From Mytilus edulis (taxonomy: Eukaryota; Mollusca; Bivalvia; Mytilida; Mytilidae), in assembly GCF_963676685.1 (NCBI RefSeq), contig NC_092344.1:100160749-100224748 (forward strand): a stretch of DNA of 64,000 bases. Reading direction: 5' to 3'. The position numbers and the translations under genes were made by a program. Below are positions 24,631 through 36,881 of the stretch, one piece after another. The first letter of the stretch is position 1; each line of letters begins with the position of its first letter. Under the pieces are notes generated by a model. The model searched no databases. It worked only from the letters and a program-made list of their open reading frames with translations, and was not told the DNA's origin.

Positions 24631-26215
24631 TCACATTATTCTGTCATTTGTTGGTTCCCATTCAAGCAGGTTTTTCTTTGATATTTTAGAAAACATTACT
24701 ACCACTCCTTTTGGTGTGATAAACATTTCATTGGCATTTCCCTGAGTGTAGAATTTTCTCACCTGTTTAAAAGTGTTAAAACACCACTTTGGTTCCATCT
24801 TGCTTCCTTTAGGCCAAGTGTGTTGACGTCATAGTTACTCATCTTCTTTGCTATCTAAGCATATTTTTTTCGCATTCATACATGGTGCGTACATTGTATT
24901 GTGACTTTTGAGTCTTTTTTGGGGGAAAACAGAGGTATCGGTTTGCTACACCTCATTGTCTGCCTCGCTTAGTGGTCATTAGTTAGATTTGAACAATTTC
25001 TGATTCACTGTTGCCTTATTATTCATCCATAGAAGGGATAACATTTTAAACTATTGTATTAGCTTTGGAAATCAGCTATTTTATACAGGGCAATGTGATT
25101 AGTCTGGCGCTGAACTCCGTATCAGGAGCACGGGGAATTTGCTTATAAAGGTTTCCTTCCTCTAGCTGAGCTGCTATCCAAAGCTTACCACTCCTTTTTA
25201 GTCATTAATTCTCTATAAAGTTGTCTTATTTTTAGATGAACTGCTTAATGAGAGTTGTGATCTTACTGATCAACCATTACCAACAGCTGGGGCAAGGTTG
25301 ATGAGTGCATGGGAATGTCCACATGACAATGGGCCTGCACACTGCATCTCTGGGGCCCTTACTGCTCCGAGATCTTCTACAAATATGCCTAAGATGCCGG
25401 ACCCTAGTTACCATGTGTAATCGCCAGGAGGCATTGCAGAAGACTCATATAGTTCAGAGACTTTATACTGGAAAAAAGAATTACACAGTCGGTTTTCTTT
25501 TTACCTGCAAAATAGACTAGTGAGCGGCGGTAAAAAGCATATGGCGCTTACAAGCTTTAATTGATCAAATCACAAAACTTTGCATTGGTACAGTACTGTA
25601 GATGAGGTCTTTTCACATAAAATTGAATACTGGTTAACCGATTAATCGATCCAATTAACCAATTAGTCAAAACTATTCAATTTGACGACACTATTATAAA
25701 TTACAACACTACGAACATTTTTTAAGATTTTAAGACACACTATGATAGAAGAAGGAGAAAGATACGAGAAGGACAACCAAACTCAAACAAGCTCAAATAC
25801 CTAAAGGAACACTATTATGAAATAGGAAGAACACACATTTACCATAGAAATCAGAGGCCAATGACTAACTAAATTGAAATCAACTCTGGAAATTAAATAT
25901 TTGAATTGAGTTTGTGAATAGAATATATAACTATGCTATCCGACCACAGCGACATGTGCCCATTATTGAGAGGGAGTTCATAGGCGTAGCATATAACAAT
26001 CCATGCTAGAAAATCCGTGACAAGTCTTTGCTGTGCCATTATTCACCAATCGTAAGGTACAAATCATCAAACACCATGGCATACCTCGCTACATTTCTAT
26101 CTGCCTCTGAAAAATACGAGACAGCAGCAGTATCGTGCTCAAATTGACTTTATGTATACAGTACATATTATTCCATTCAGTTGAACGACAAAATTATTAA
26201 TTAAAATTGCACCGA
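24631..26215. other. Intergenic DNA without recognised features
   Basis: No conserved motif, long frame or repeat structure was recognised. A 71-codon frame at 25305-25520 has no family features. Confidence 0.4.
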
Positions 26216-26811
26216 GTACCCAAATTGCACCTATTTAGAAAAAATAGCAACGGAAATCTTACAAGATTTCCTAGAGACTAAACAATTGTAGTTTTATGAT
26301 TTGATACTATGCACGTCTTTCAACATAGGTTAACATATTTAGATATACACAAAACGTGCACAGTATTTATCAACAGATGGACTGTTTACTGAAAAAGCAA
26401 AATGTACGAAAAGGTCACCATGCGACGTCATCAAAACGTCATCTTTTTAAAATTAGCAAATACAATATATTATAAGTATCCATTTCGTAAAATATGAAGA
26501 GTAAGCATGGACTAATATCCAATTGTTCAAAATATTTGAAGAAATTAAACAAAAGCTCGGTTATTAGACTTTTGACGATGTGAATTTAAGCATGGATGCA
26601 ATTTGGGTACTCCTCATTACAGAATCATGGATAGTTTGGAGGTTGATTTAAACCCATTTTTGTATGACTCAATATGGATTCAAAATTAAATCGGTGTACC
26701 TATACAATAAAGAAGGGTAGGGCTACAAAGTAAACACAGTATGGACATTTTTTTCTTGATCATAAAAAAACGTAGGTGAAAAAACTGTCAAAATAGGTGC
26801 AATTTGGGTAC
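26216..26811 (+). mobile_element. MITE with GTACCCAAATTGCACC termini, copy 1
   Basis: Left end GTACCCAAATTGCACCTATT; right end is its inverse, AATAGGTGCAATTTGGGTAC. An internal GCAATTTGGGTACTCC repeats the terminal word. The second copy, 35843-36401, lies in the opposite orientation. Target duplication not resolved. Confidence 0.82.
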
Positions 26812-27159
26812 CGTCACGTTACCTGTGTGACGTTTACATTCTGACGTCAAACACGCGATCCTACACATCCTACACCAGAGTTGACATTAATGTAGCCATT
26901 TGGTCACAGAACTTAAAATATTTCAATCCTTTATGGGTTGATTTAACATAATAAATAAATTAAAAAATAAGTAAGAAATGAACGTTGTTGTTTAATTTGA
27001 TATATATATGCTTTTTGTGCTTCTTTGTTAAATATTTGTTTGTCTTTGTTCTGATTGAGATTGTGACACGGTGATGACGGCTGTACCCCTATTTTGACAA
27101 TTTTATTATGTCTGTTTTGTTCAAGCATCGTTGTCAATATAATGGAACTTGAAGCAACT

Positions 27160-27640
27160 GTCATACAAGTGAGAGCTTTAGCGCTATAAAACCAGGTTTA
27201 ATCCACCATTTTCTACATAAGAAAATGCCTGTTCCAAGTCAGGAATAATATGCCAGTTGTTGTCTATTCGTTTGATGTGTTTTATCTTTTGATTTTTGCC
27301 ATAAGAGACTTTCTGTTTTGAATTTTCCTCGGAGTTCAGTATTTTTGTGATTTAAAATTTTACATCTATATACAAACAAGAGTGCACACGCTAAAATGTC
27401 TTGCCAACATGATCCAATAAAATGAGACCAATGTCAGATAATCCAAACGGGAAATACATGTACACTTTACAATCATTATCCTCACAACAAATATGCTTTA
27501 ATAAAGTTGACCTATTGCACATCGAAGGAACAAACTTAACCAGGAAAACACTGAAAATGAGGCATAGGTCAGATAAACGCTGCCAGACAGAGATGTACAC
27601 CTTAAAATAGAACTGTTTTGATATGGAACACAATGTTGAA
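27160..27640. repeat. Dispersed mussel repeats
   Basis: The first part (27160-27365) shares AAAACCAGGTTTAATCCACC and TCGGAGTTCAGTATTTTTGT with 28940-29215, 29560-29835, 30885-31065 and, inverted, 50440-50650. The second part (from about 27375) shares GAGTGCACACGCTAAAATGT and the GTCAGATAA blocks with the body of 9812-13577. Confidence 0.65.
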
Positions 27641-27990
27641 GTTATTGCTGAGAACGTAGTAAGATCGCGCTATGAGCGTAGTATAATCGTGGTAAGAACG
27701 TGATATAATCGCAGTAGTAGCGTGGTAAGATCGTGTTAGAATCGGATAACTCATGGTATGGTCGTAGTGAGAACGTGATGAGCGTAGAAAGATCTTGATA
27801 AGCGTAGTGAGGTCGCAGAATAAGCGCGGTGAGAACGTGGTTAATCGTAACGGGATCGTTGTAGAAGCGTAATGAGGACGTAGTAGCATCGTGAAAGCAA
27901 CGGAAATTTACATTTTCATGCCGCTCATACCGCGACTTCACCACGATCTGAATTTATTTTAGATCGCGGTGAGCGTGGTGCGATCGTGGT
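27641..27990. repeat. CpG-rich degenerate short-period repeat
   Basis: About 350 bp of loosely repeated words such as GTGGTAAGAACGTGATA and AGCGTAGTGAGGTCG, with a CG roughly every ten bases, unlike the CpG-poor surroundings. Overlapping frames on the minus strand (rich in Tyr, Ser, Thr, Arg, His) are repeat translations. Period not exact. Confidence 0.6.
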
Positions 27991-27994
27991 CTAG

Positions 27995-28890
27995 TGGGAC
28001 TGGGGCTTAAGAAATAAACTTAGCTGACTATGCGGTATGGCCTTTGCTCATTGTTGAAGGCCGTACAGTGACCTATATTTGTTAATGTCTGTGTCATTTT
28101 GGTCCTTTGTTGATAGTTGTCTCATTGGCAATCATACCACATCTTCTTTTTTATATTAACTAGGAAACATAAGTTTAACCAATAAACCCTGAAAATGAGG
28201 TCATGGTCAGATAATACTTGCCAGACAGACATATACACCTTAGACAGACATATACACCTTACATTCATTCAAAGCATGGTATGACGTCTTTACACTAAAC
28301 ATTGCTAAATCCATTGGATGTTGGATGTGTACGGATTGATAGTTTAGTCTTAGATGCATGATTTTTTTATTAGTTGTTAGTGGCTTTGAACTAGCTGTCA
28401 GATAACTGCGAGTACTCTCAGATCTGTTCATTGTGACTTTTAGTGTCGGGATGTATAAGTACCCGGCCACGTCTACTTGTATTTTTGTCCATCTGATGAG
28501 TTAAGCCTTTTTCAACTGATTTTTATAGTTTGTTCTTATGTTGTTCTGTTATACCACTGTCCCAGGTTAGGGGAGGGTTGTGATCCCGCTAACATGTTTA
28601 ACCCCGCCACATTATTTATGTATGTGCCTGTCCCAAGTCAGGAGCCTGTAATTCAGTGGTTGTCGTTTGTTTTTTGTTCATTTTTTTACATAAATAAGGC
28701 CGTTAGTTTTCTCGTTTGAATTGTTTTACATTGTCTTATCGGGGCCTATTATAGCTGACTATGCGGTATCGGCTTTGCTCATTGTTGAAGGCCGTACGAT
28801 GACCTATAGTTGTTAATGTCTGTGTCATTTTGGTCTTTTGTGGATAGTTGTCTCATTGGCAATCATACCACATCTTCTTTTTTATATTGT
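27995..28890 (+). repeat. Two neighbouring copies of a dispersed mussel repeat
   Basis: Both 27995-28155 and 28740-28890 read through TAGCTGACTATGCGGTAT, GAAGGCCGTAC and TAGTTGTCTCATTGGCAATC. The second copy extends left to about 28475, including CCCAGGTTAGGGGAGGGTTG. The 80-codon frame at 28477-28719 belongs to the repeat. Confidence 0.7.
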
Positions 28891-28939
28891 AAGTTTTCTT
28901 TAGTGATTAGGATTATAGCACAATGTTGACTGCTGTATT

Positions 28940-29835
28940 ATTGACAATTGTACATTTTATGTATGTTTGTTTTGTTGCATCGTTGTCAATATAATGTAAT
29001 TTGATGCGACTGTCACACAAGTGAGAGGTTTAGCTAGCTATAAAACCAGGTTCAATCCACCGTTTTCTACATACGAAAATGTCTGTACCAAGTCAGTGAT
29101 ATGACAGTTGTTATTCATTCGTTTAATGTCTTTGAGCTTTTGTTTTCGCCATTTGATTCGGGACTTTCCGTTTTGAATTAACCTCGGTGTTCAGTATTTT
29201 TGTGATTTTACTTTTTCCATACACCAAATATAGGAGACCTATTGCTTATATATAGTATCTGAGATTTAACCACAAAAATTTAACCTTGTTCACTGATCCA
29301 TGAAATGAGGTCGAGTTCAAGTGAAAACTATTTTTGGTAATACATTGTATACTTTATGGCTCGGTGTTCATACATCCCGCCCTTTTGTGCTATGGTTATT
29401 TTTTGTATTGTTGTCATTTTTACTTATATGTGCTTTGTCTATACATAATGTTTCTGTATGCCGTTTTTTTTCCTTTGTTGTAATTGTTTAATTTGTTTTT
29501 ATGATGATAGAGATTATAATGTAATGTTGACTGTGGTACCTCAATTTTTGACAATTCTACCTACTTGTTTTATGTCTGTTTGTTTTGCTCACACATTGTT
29601 GTCAATGTAATGAAAATTATATGCGTCTGTCAAACAAGTGAGAAGTTTTGCTGGCTGTTAGACGGGTATTAACCCACAATTTTCTACACAAGGTGCATGT
29701 ATCGGATCATGAATGAGGCAGTTGTTTTCTATGAGTTCCATGTGTTTGAGCTTTTGATTTGCCATATGATAAAGGACTTCCCGTTTTGAATGTTCTTTGA
29801 AGTTCGATGTTTTTTGCTATTTTACTTTTCACACA
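28940..29835 (+). repeat. Two diverged copies of the ACCAGGTT/TTTTGTGATTTTACTTTT repeat
   Basis: Both contain GTTGTCAATATAATG-like and CAAACAAGTGAGAAG-like words, followed by the TTCCGTTTTGAAT segment. No coding frame. Confidence 0.55.
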
Positions 29836-30498
29836 TTTGTCCTGGTTTCTTTTTGCAATATATCATTTTGCGTTTAATTTGGCCAAAGCACAACCATACC
29901 GGTCTTGTTGAAACCCAGACTATGATACATTCGTCTCTGTCAATACGGTTCCTGATAAAACACTAAACGAACGAAAACATGGAATTTTGAAATCAAAACT
30001 CACTTGAATATCTTCTTTTTCGTTCCAAAAATATTTTAATAAATCAGGATGATTAGGTAAACTTAATACGTCTGATCAGAGCATTGACAAGGCTGAATCA
30101 GGTCTGTTTATGCATTTATAGCAGGTTATACTTACCCAGTCGACACACCTGGCCTTGCAGTCATAAAACTTTCGAGTCAATTTTTTTGTACTCGTACTCC
30201 AAAATCAAGCAATAAAAATTTATGGATTTCATGTTTCGAGCATGATTTTTTGTGCTCCAAGCACTGAGTAAAGTTTTATGACTACAATCCCTGGTCTTGT
30301 TTCCTATTGAGTTAATGCGTTGCCCTTTAGTGTTTTTTACCTTGACGTGTCTATTCATGATAAGGTTTCAAGATTTAAAAATAGGAAAACTACTGTTACC
30401 TTAATTCGTCAGATTGTAAAGACCCAAACATTCGGATTTCCCTAGAAGCAAAGAAGAACAACAGTCCTAGCTTTATAACATAAACAAACATTAAATGG

Positions 30499-30675
30499 TT
30501 TGATGAAACCCATTCTTTAAAGAGGCATCTGTTTCAAGAATTGCTTGACCTTAACGTAGATGACCTATTTGAGAGGCAACATTTCGACCCCTGTCCAACT
30601 ACCTTCATTGCATACAGCAGTCGAAATTCTTGTCTTTTATCCGGGTATACAGAACTTATAATCGTACATATTTAA
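30499..30675 (+). pseudogene. Unidentified short open fragment, possibly coding relic
   Basis: An open frame beginning DETHSLKRHLFQELLDLNVD and ending in TELIIVHI before TAA has a protein-like composition, but it has no start codon, splice context or family that I recognise. It may be a relic of a mobile element or host gene. Confidence 0.2.
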
Positions 30676-30884
30676 GCCATTATTCTTGTTCTTAATATAT
30701 GCAAAAATCGAAAGCTAAAACACACTAAACGAATGGATAACAACTGTGATATTCCTGACTTGGAAAGCGTCTCCTGTCAGTCAAAATGTCACTTTCTGGA
30801 ATATGATATAATTTATAATAATAAGTTTGAAGAATATTCTGGTACCATAAGAACCAAGACTATTAAAACATGTAGACAAGTGAG

Positions 30885-31065
30885 TTGAGACACAGATAGA
30901 TATCGTTTCGGTATTTGAAAATGCCTGCACCAAGTCATGAATATGACAGTTCTTGTTCATTCGTGTTTGATGTGTTTTGTCATTTGATTTTGCCATGTGA
31001 TTAGGGACTTTCCGACTTGATTTTCCTCCCGAGTCCAGCATTTTTGTGATTTTTGCTTTTTGATA
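30885..31065 (+). repeat. Dispersed mussel repeat copy
   Basis: AAAATGCCTGCACCAAGTCA to TTTTTGTGATTTTTGC matches the repeat at 27220-27365. Confidence 0.6.
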
Positions 31066-31649
31066 CGTGACGACGACAGTTAACCTTTTTTTGTAGTTTT
31101 GATTTTAGTAGTTCTGTCTAATAACTCTATTGGAGCACTTTTTATGTTTGAAATATACCACTGCTAATGAAACCGTATATCAAAAACATGCATAAGCGTG
31201 ATGTATGAAATGAGATATGTCTATGTTGTAAGATGGAGCAAAGGGTATGTTACAACTGAAAAACTAGAATTTGACAACTGGAAATTTATCATTGATTCTA
31301 GTTAGAAGTCGTCAATTTGTGTCGATATTGAGGAAAATGCAACATAATTGAATTGAGAATTGAGAATAGAAATGAATGCAACCACTGAAATGTGGGTTAT
31401 TGATTGACAGGATATTGTCATGTATGAAAGTGAAATTGAAGAGCTTTACAATATGTTTTTTCCTTCTGTCTTTGAAAAGGTGTTGTATGAATACTGCTTC
31501 ATATGAATTTAACGGGGTTTTATTCTGTGTCTTTTGTGTAACTATTCATTTTTCAAATCTGTTTATCCGGGTTTGGTTACTCCATGTGTTGCCCATTGGT
31601 ATCGGGAATCGGTAATGTTTCTCCGTAAGCTCACTAAGGTCTATAACTT

Positions 31650-31995
31650 AGTACATTTACTGTTCACATGTTTAATGTTTATAGATTTTCATATAACAGT
31701 ACATGTATAATAAATATATAAAGTTTCACAATTATAATTTCCAATTAACATTCGTGCATACAACATGTTACTTGTAGCTCTTACTGACAACATAAAGTTT
31801 CTCACGTGCTCGCTTCTCACATTTATATGTTCTTAATTTAGACTTAACATTGCTTAATAGTCTGACAATATTTTCATAAACTTATCAATGTTATTGTAAC
31901 ACTTCCGAACAACCCATGTACCGGATAAACTATCGTTTTAATCAAGATTAAAGATTATTAAACTGATTAATTATTGACCATAAACTCTTTGATGT
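31650..31995. repeat. Direct duplication, copy 1 (partner at 34470-34865)
   Basis: Shares TATAACAGTACATG, AACATTCGTGCATACAAC, CCCATGTACCG and ACTCTTTGAT in the same order with 34470-34865. No coding frame. Confidence 0.7.
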
Positions 31996-32804
31996 AATTG
32001 ACATAAAACATACAAACATGTAACAAAGAAGCACAAAAATGGCATACAGACCAAGCATATTAGTAAAAATTAAAGACAAGAATATACAAATTTACCACAG
32101 TTCAATAACACAATGACGGAATGTATAAGTACAGAGCCACGTGATATATGTAACAAAGAATTATAAAAAAGCCATATATAGACAAAGCTCATAGCAAAAA
32201 TAAAAGACGTGCAACAAACAAGTTTTCGAAGTAACACCAAAAGCTAGGCATATAGACAATGCACATTAGCATAATGAAAGACAAGAATATGAGAATATCA
32301 TAAACAATAATGGCAAAATCTGCAAGTACAAGTATCTTAATACCAATAAATAATTAACAAAGAAGCATAAAAAGGCAAATATCAAATGTAACAACCACAT
32401 TCATAAAAGCGTCAATTATAATCAACTTATCATTATCTCTGTGCAATCAAATTAATACTCAATTTACCAAGTAAATCAGAATCGCATTGCTTGAAATTAT
32501 TACTTCGTTGTGACCTTATCACCATAGAATAACCAACACTGTCAATTATCTTAAAGGTCTCTCCCATGTAAATTCATAATAGTATAAGAAATCCTTGTTC
32601 TTAACTACACACAACACACTCACTCTCTTAATGACGAGATTTAAACTAGCTTTATAAAATATGTGAAAACTGTAATACAAAAAAAACCAAACAAAATAAA
32701 ATGCAACAAAAAAATTATTATATATAATATAAAACTAAACCTGTGCATAATAATTACTAAATGAATAAAAATGATAACTTAGAAATTATTTACAAAAATC
32801 AAAA
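31996..32804. other. Intergenic DNA without recognised features
   Basis: AT-rich. ACAAAGAAGCA and CATATAGACAAAGC words recur loosely around 32020-32370, suggesting an old degenerate repeat. Confidence 0.4.
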
Positions 32805-33195
32805 TTATTGAATCAGTTGCACTATGAAAAAGATATTTAAAAAGGATTTTGTTATGCGTTTCTTTAACATTTTCCTGGCATTCTGGGGACAAGTCCTTAA
32901 AATCAACTCGAAAATTTTGAGCTGCATCAAATCATAACCATTTGATTCCGTGAGTCCAATTATTTCTAACTTTCTTCTTTCTAATAATTTTCTATTGAGA
33001 AAAATGTCATCATCTTTGGGATTTTTGATATTATTGTCAACAGGTTCATTTTTTGGGAACTTGATCGGGGTCAAGGTCCGGTTCCACTTGTTCAGTTCAT
33101 TCAATTCAAAAACGGCTCTAGTTGATTGGTTGGCGGTTTCGGTTCGCGAGGTTTGGCAGTTAAAACCGGTATAAACATATATACAATGTCACCAA
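32805..33195 (-). pseudogene. Unidentified open frame, possible gene fragment
   Basis: The frame stays open upstream of its first Met-like codon (reading QTSRTETANQSTRAVFELNE) and ends near 32805 after KMLKKRITKSFLNIFF. Composition is protein-like and highly charged, but no domain, acceptor or ATG supports it. It could be a retroelement remnant or the last exon of an unplaced gene. Confidence 0.25.
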
Positions 33196-33513
33196 CACAA
33201 AAGATAAATATTCATGTTTACTGCAATTTTTTAATAAAATGAGGTCGAATTTTCAGAAAATACTCAAAATTAGGATTTGTGGTCGTAATTTTCCTTTAGA
33301 CAGAAATACATAACTTTTTTGTTTTAAAAGATAAACAGAAGCTGTTTTTTTCTAAATTATTTGTAATTTCTGTTTCATATTTATATATAAATGGCCTATA
33401 AATTTATGCATTTTATTATTATCATGGACCCCTCTTTGGTCGGGTTGTTGTCTCCTTGACACATTCGTCATTTCCATTCTAAATTTGATTTGCCCGTTAA
33501 CATAGGTAGCAAT

Positions 33514-33720
33514 ACAGAGGGGGAGGACAGGGGTAAGGGAGACAGGGAGAAAGGGGGTGGGAGAAAGGAGAAATGGGGTAGGAGAAAGGAGAGGAAGGCT
33601 GGGAGAAAGGAGAAAAAGTTAAAGAAAAAAATAAAATATGAAAAAATAAAATATCTCTTTTTTTCCGGTAAATTAAAAAAAATAAAATAAGGAGAAGAAG
33701 AAAGGAGAAGGGTACCCCCT
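33514..33720. repeat. Long purine-rich tract (GGGAGAAAGGAGAA type)
   Basis: About 200 bp almost entirely A and G on the plus strand. It starts GGGGGAGGACAGGGG and becomes A-rich, with one interruption near 33655-33670. Frames on either strand are low complexity. Such tracts can form triplex DNA; that is inference. Confidence 0.85.
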
Positions 33721-34469
33721 GTCCTCCCTCTCAATACACAGTTGGGAGTTTATAGTTTCGCATTTTGGCCACGTTGGATTTTTCAAATATGAAAGTTATT
33801 GTGTAATAAAACTCATTTTAGACAGCTGAGTACTAATTTAGCCTTCAAAGATGGCTTATAAGATCATCAAGATTATATGTCACATGTTTTATTGGCTATT
33901 TTCTGTTTGACTCTCCGTGTTTTCATAGCTAGACCAGCCATCGTTCCAGAAATTAATGTAATGTTTACAAACACTTTTTTTCTACATGAAGTTTTGGACG
34001 CAATTTTACAAAAAAATGAGACGAAAGACATATGATTTTCATTGGATTAACTGAAAGATATATGTAAACAGCTTCAGAAAAGGTATTACTTCAAGCGATT
34101 GAAATTCTACTTTTAGCCAAATTTTGGGGAAATATGTGACATTCCCCCCCTTTTGCAATATTTTATAGCAAATAAATGCAGATTGTTGCCATGGATACAC
34201 CCAAAAGAAACTTTATTTTACCATTTTATATAATACAGTCTGGATATAAAATCTATGGAAGATTCTGATTACATACATACGCACATATATTACACAAATA
34301 GTAAGCTTAATAATGCAAGAAAGCAATGAAAAGGGGATGGTAAAATTTATGAGAGCAAATTTTGATATTTTTTCCTAACTGTTTATTTCCACCATAGGGA
34401 ACCAGCTATATTGTAATTTTCTCTCCGTACGGTCAATACGATCTTTTACTAAGTATATATAATGTTAGT

Positions 34470-34865
34470 TAACATGTTTCATGTTTATAGATCTCCATAT
34501 AACAGTACATGCATTATATACATAATGTTTCACCATAATAATTTCCAATAAACATTCGTGCATACAACTTTTACTTCTAGCTACTACTGATAATATAAAT
34601 TTTCTCACAAGGTTTTGCTGTTATTATGTACGCTTAATTATGACTAAACATTGCTTTAATAATATAATCTTATAGTGAATATGTTCAAACTTATCAATGT
34701 TATTACCACCCCTTCTTTGCATCCCATGTACCGTATACACTGTCGCATTAAACAAGATGAAAGATCAGTTGCATCCCATGTACCGTATAAACTCGCATTA
34801 ATCAAGATGAAAGATCATTAAACTGATTAAGTATAGACCATCAACTCTTTGATATTATTGACCAC
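34470..34865. repeat. Direct duplication, copy 2 (partner at 31650-31995)
   Basis: Same word order as copy 1. It also has its own internal repeat: CATCCCATGTACCGTATA occurs twice about 53 bp apart (near 34719 and 34772). Confidence 0.7.
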
Positions 34866-34887
34866 GACACATTAGTACAAAAAATTG

Positions 34888-35730
34888 TAGGTGTTCCGCG
34901 GAACCCAGTGTCTCGCCTACATTTGCTGTGAATCGCAGGCTCAACAAAAATGAGGAAACAAATCAATAAAAATATTCCTCTTAATATCATCTTTTGATTG
35001 TCCAAGTTTGGTAATAATGCAGGATAGTTTATGAATCTATTAAATGTTTTAAAAACTTTAACTGCACGCTGTATGTAATGTTAAAACTCCATTATAAGTA
35101 AAATACAGATACACAGGTACAAAATTTTAACAAGATTTTCTTCTAGATACTAGCTTTTGATCATAAACAAGCTTCTTTTCAAGTTAAGTACAAATTAAAA
35201 ATAGCATAATAAAGTTATTAAAATGTTTAAACCTTTAACCACAGAGTAAAGGTGTTGTTGCCTGGCAGAAAATCTAAGTCCATTTAAAAGTAAAATACGG
35301 AAAAAATGGATTTATTTTTTTACAAAATTTACTTCTGGATACTATTTTATGATCATAAACAAGCTGCTGTCAAAGTTTGGTACACACCTAGGATAGTTGA
35401 AGAAAGTGATTAAAACTTTAAAAACTTTAACCACAGAGTGAATGTAATGTTTCCCCGTAGAAAAACTCGCTCCATTCATAAGTAAAAATACGGAAAAAAA
35501 TGGAATTTTATTTTTACAAAATTTACTTCTGGATACTATCTTATGATGATGAACAAGCTTCTGTCCAAGTTTAGTAGAAATGCAGTATAGTTTAAGAAAG
35601 TAAATAAAATTTCAAAAACTTTAACCACAGAGTGAATATTTGTTGACGCCGCCGACGATGACACCGACACCGACGGAATGTAGGATTGCTATGTCTCGCT
35701 TTTTCGATAAAGTCGAAGGCTCGACATAAA
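34888..35730 (+). repeat. Dispersed repeat with 185-190 bp internal units
   Basis: It opens GGTGTTCCGCGGAACCCAGT and closes TCGATAAAGTCGAAGGCTCG. In between, AAAACTTTAACCACAGAGTG-type words recur at about 35051, 35233, 35421 and 35611. A GACGATGACACCGACACCGA segment precedes the end. No coding frame. Confidence 0.75.
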
Positions 35731-35842
35731 ATCAAGTCGGCCAGTAGGCATACATTAAGCATCCGGGAGAATACCGACTGTCTGCTGAAATATCAACTCA
35801 CTTAACTTATATATATTGTCGATCAAGAAGTTTAACTTGAGG

Positions 35843-36401
35843 GTACCCAAATTGTACCTGATTTGACATTTTTTTCGCCTACGTTATTTTTCTGTTTCTG
35901 ACAAAAGCTTCCATTATGTGTTGATTTTGAAGATGTGTCCTTATTTACTATATAGTCACACCAATTCAATTTTGAATCCATATTGAATCATAAAAAAATG
36001 GGTTTGAACCGACCTCCAAACGATCTTGGATTCCGTAATGAGGAGTACCAAAATTGCATCCATGCTAAAATTCACATCCTTTAGAAATGAATAACAGATA
36101 TTTTGTTCCGTTTCTTCAAATGTGTAGAACAACTTGACACAAGTCCATATTATTATTTTTTTAAGAAATGGATTCTTGCAGCATATTTCATTTGCTCATT
36201 TTCAAAAGATGACTTTTAGATTTATCGTTTAAAGTGAAGTCTGCATCGGTTGATATTTACTGCGAACGCGTTGTGCATATTTAAATATATTCAGCTATGT
36301 TGAAAGACGTGTATTGTGTAAAATCATGAAAATACAAATTGGTTAGTCTCAAAGAAAACTTTTCCGAAGCTATTTCTGTTGAATAGGTGCAATTTAGGTA
36401 C
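35843..36401 (-). mobile_element. MITE with GTACCCAAATTGCACC termini, copy 2
   Basis: Inverted relative to 26216-26811. It shares the termini, the TTGAATCCATATTGAATCAT segment and the GAGGAGTACCAAAATTGCAT segment. Somewhat more diverged at its ends. Confidence 0.8.
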
Positions 36402-36519
36402 TGTGACGTTAGCAATCGATGATATCATGGTGAATTTGTTTTTTGGAATCAATGCGGTTCTTCAATTTATAGTAAGGATTTATATGACATAAAAAAGAAA
36501 GCTATCATCAGTTTTCAAA

Positions 36520-36760
36520 AAAAATATTAATAAAGGTAGTATACCGCTGTTCAAAACGCATAAATCGATTGAGAGAATAAAACACCCGGGTAAAAAACTA
36601 AAACCGAGGGAAACACATAAACTATAACAGGAAAACAACAAAACAACAAAAACACTGAAAAGCAACAAAAACCAAACGAAAATGCAACAAACATAGAAAC
36701 GAACTATTAGATAACAACTATTAATTAAATAAAACAGATAGCACATTTTCCGTTTAACAT
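36520..36760. repeat. Dispersed repeat (AAACACACAGAAACGAACT family)
   Basis: Contains GTAGTATACCGCTGTTCAAA and AAAACCGAGGGAAACACATA, shared with 49505-49985 and partly with 51190-51290. The 88-codon minus frame here is a repeat translation. Confidence 0.65.
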
Positions 36761-36881
36761 GAAGATATTTATACTAAATTAGCGTTAGTACTAGTTAAAT
36801 AAAGCTATGATATGATAACTAAATATTTCGGTATCTTATAATTTTGAAAGGATGAAGTATTTTATCCTACTATTTCATTGA

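Noticed and set aside
33468-33734. Frames on both strands over the purine tract
   Set aside because: Low-complexity Gly/Lys/Arg or Phe/Ser/Pro readings of a purine run.
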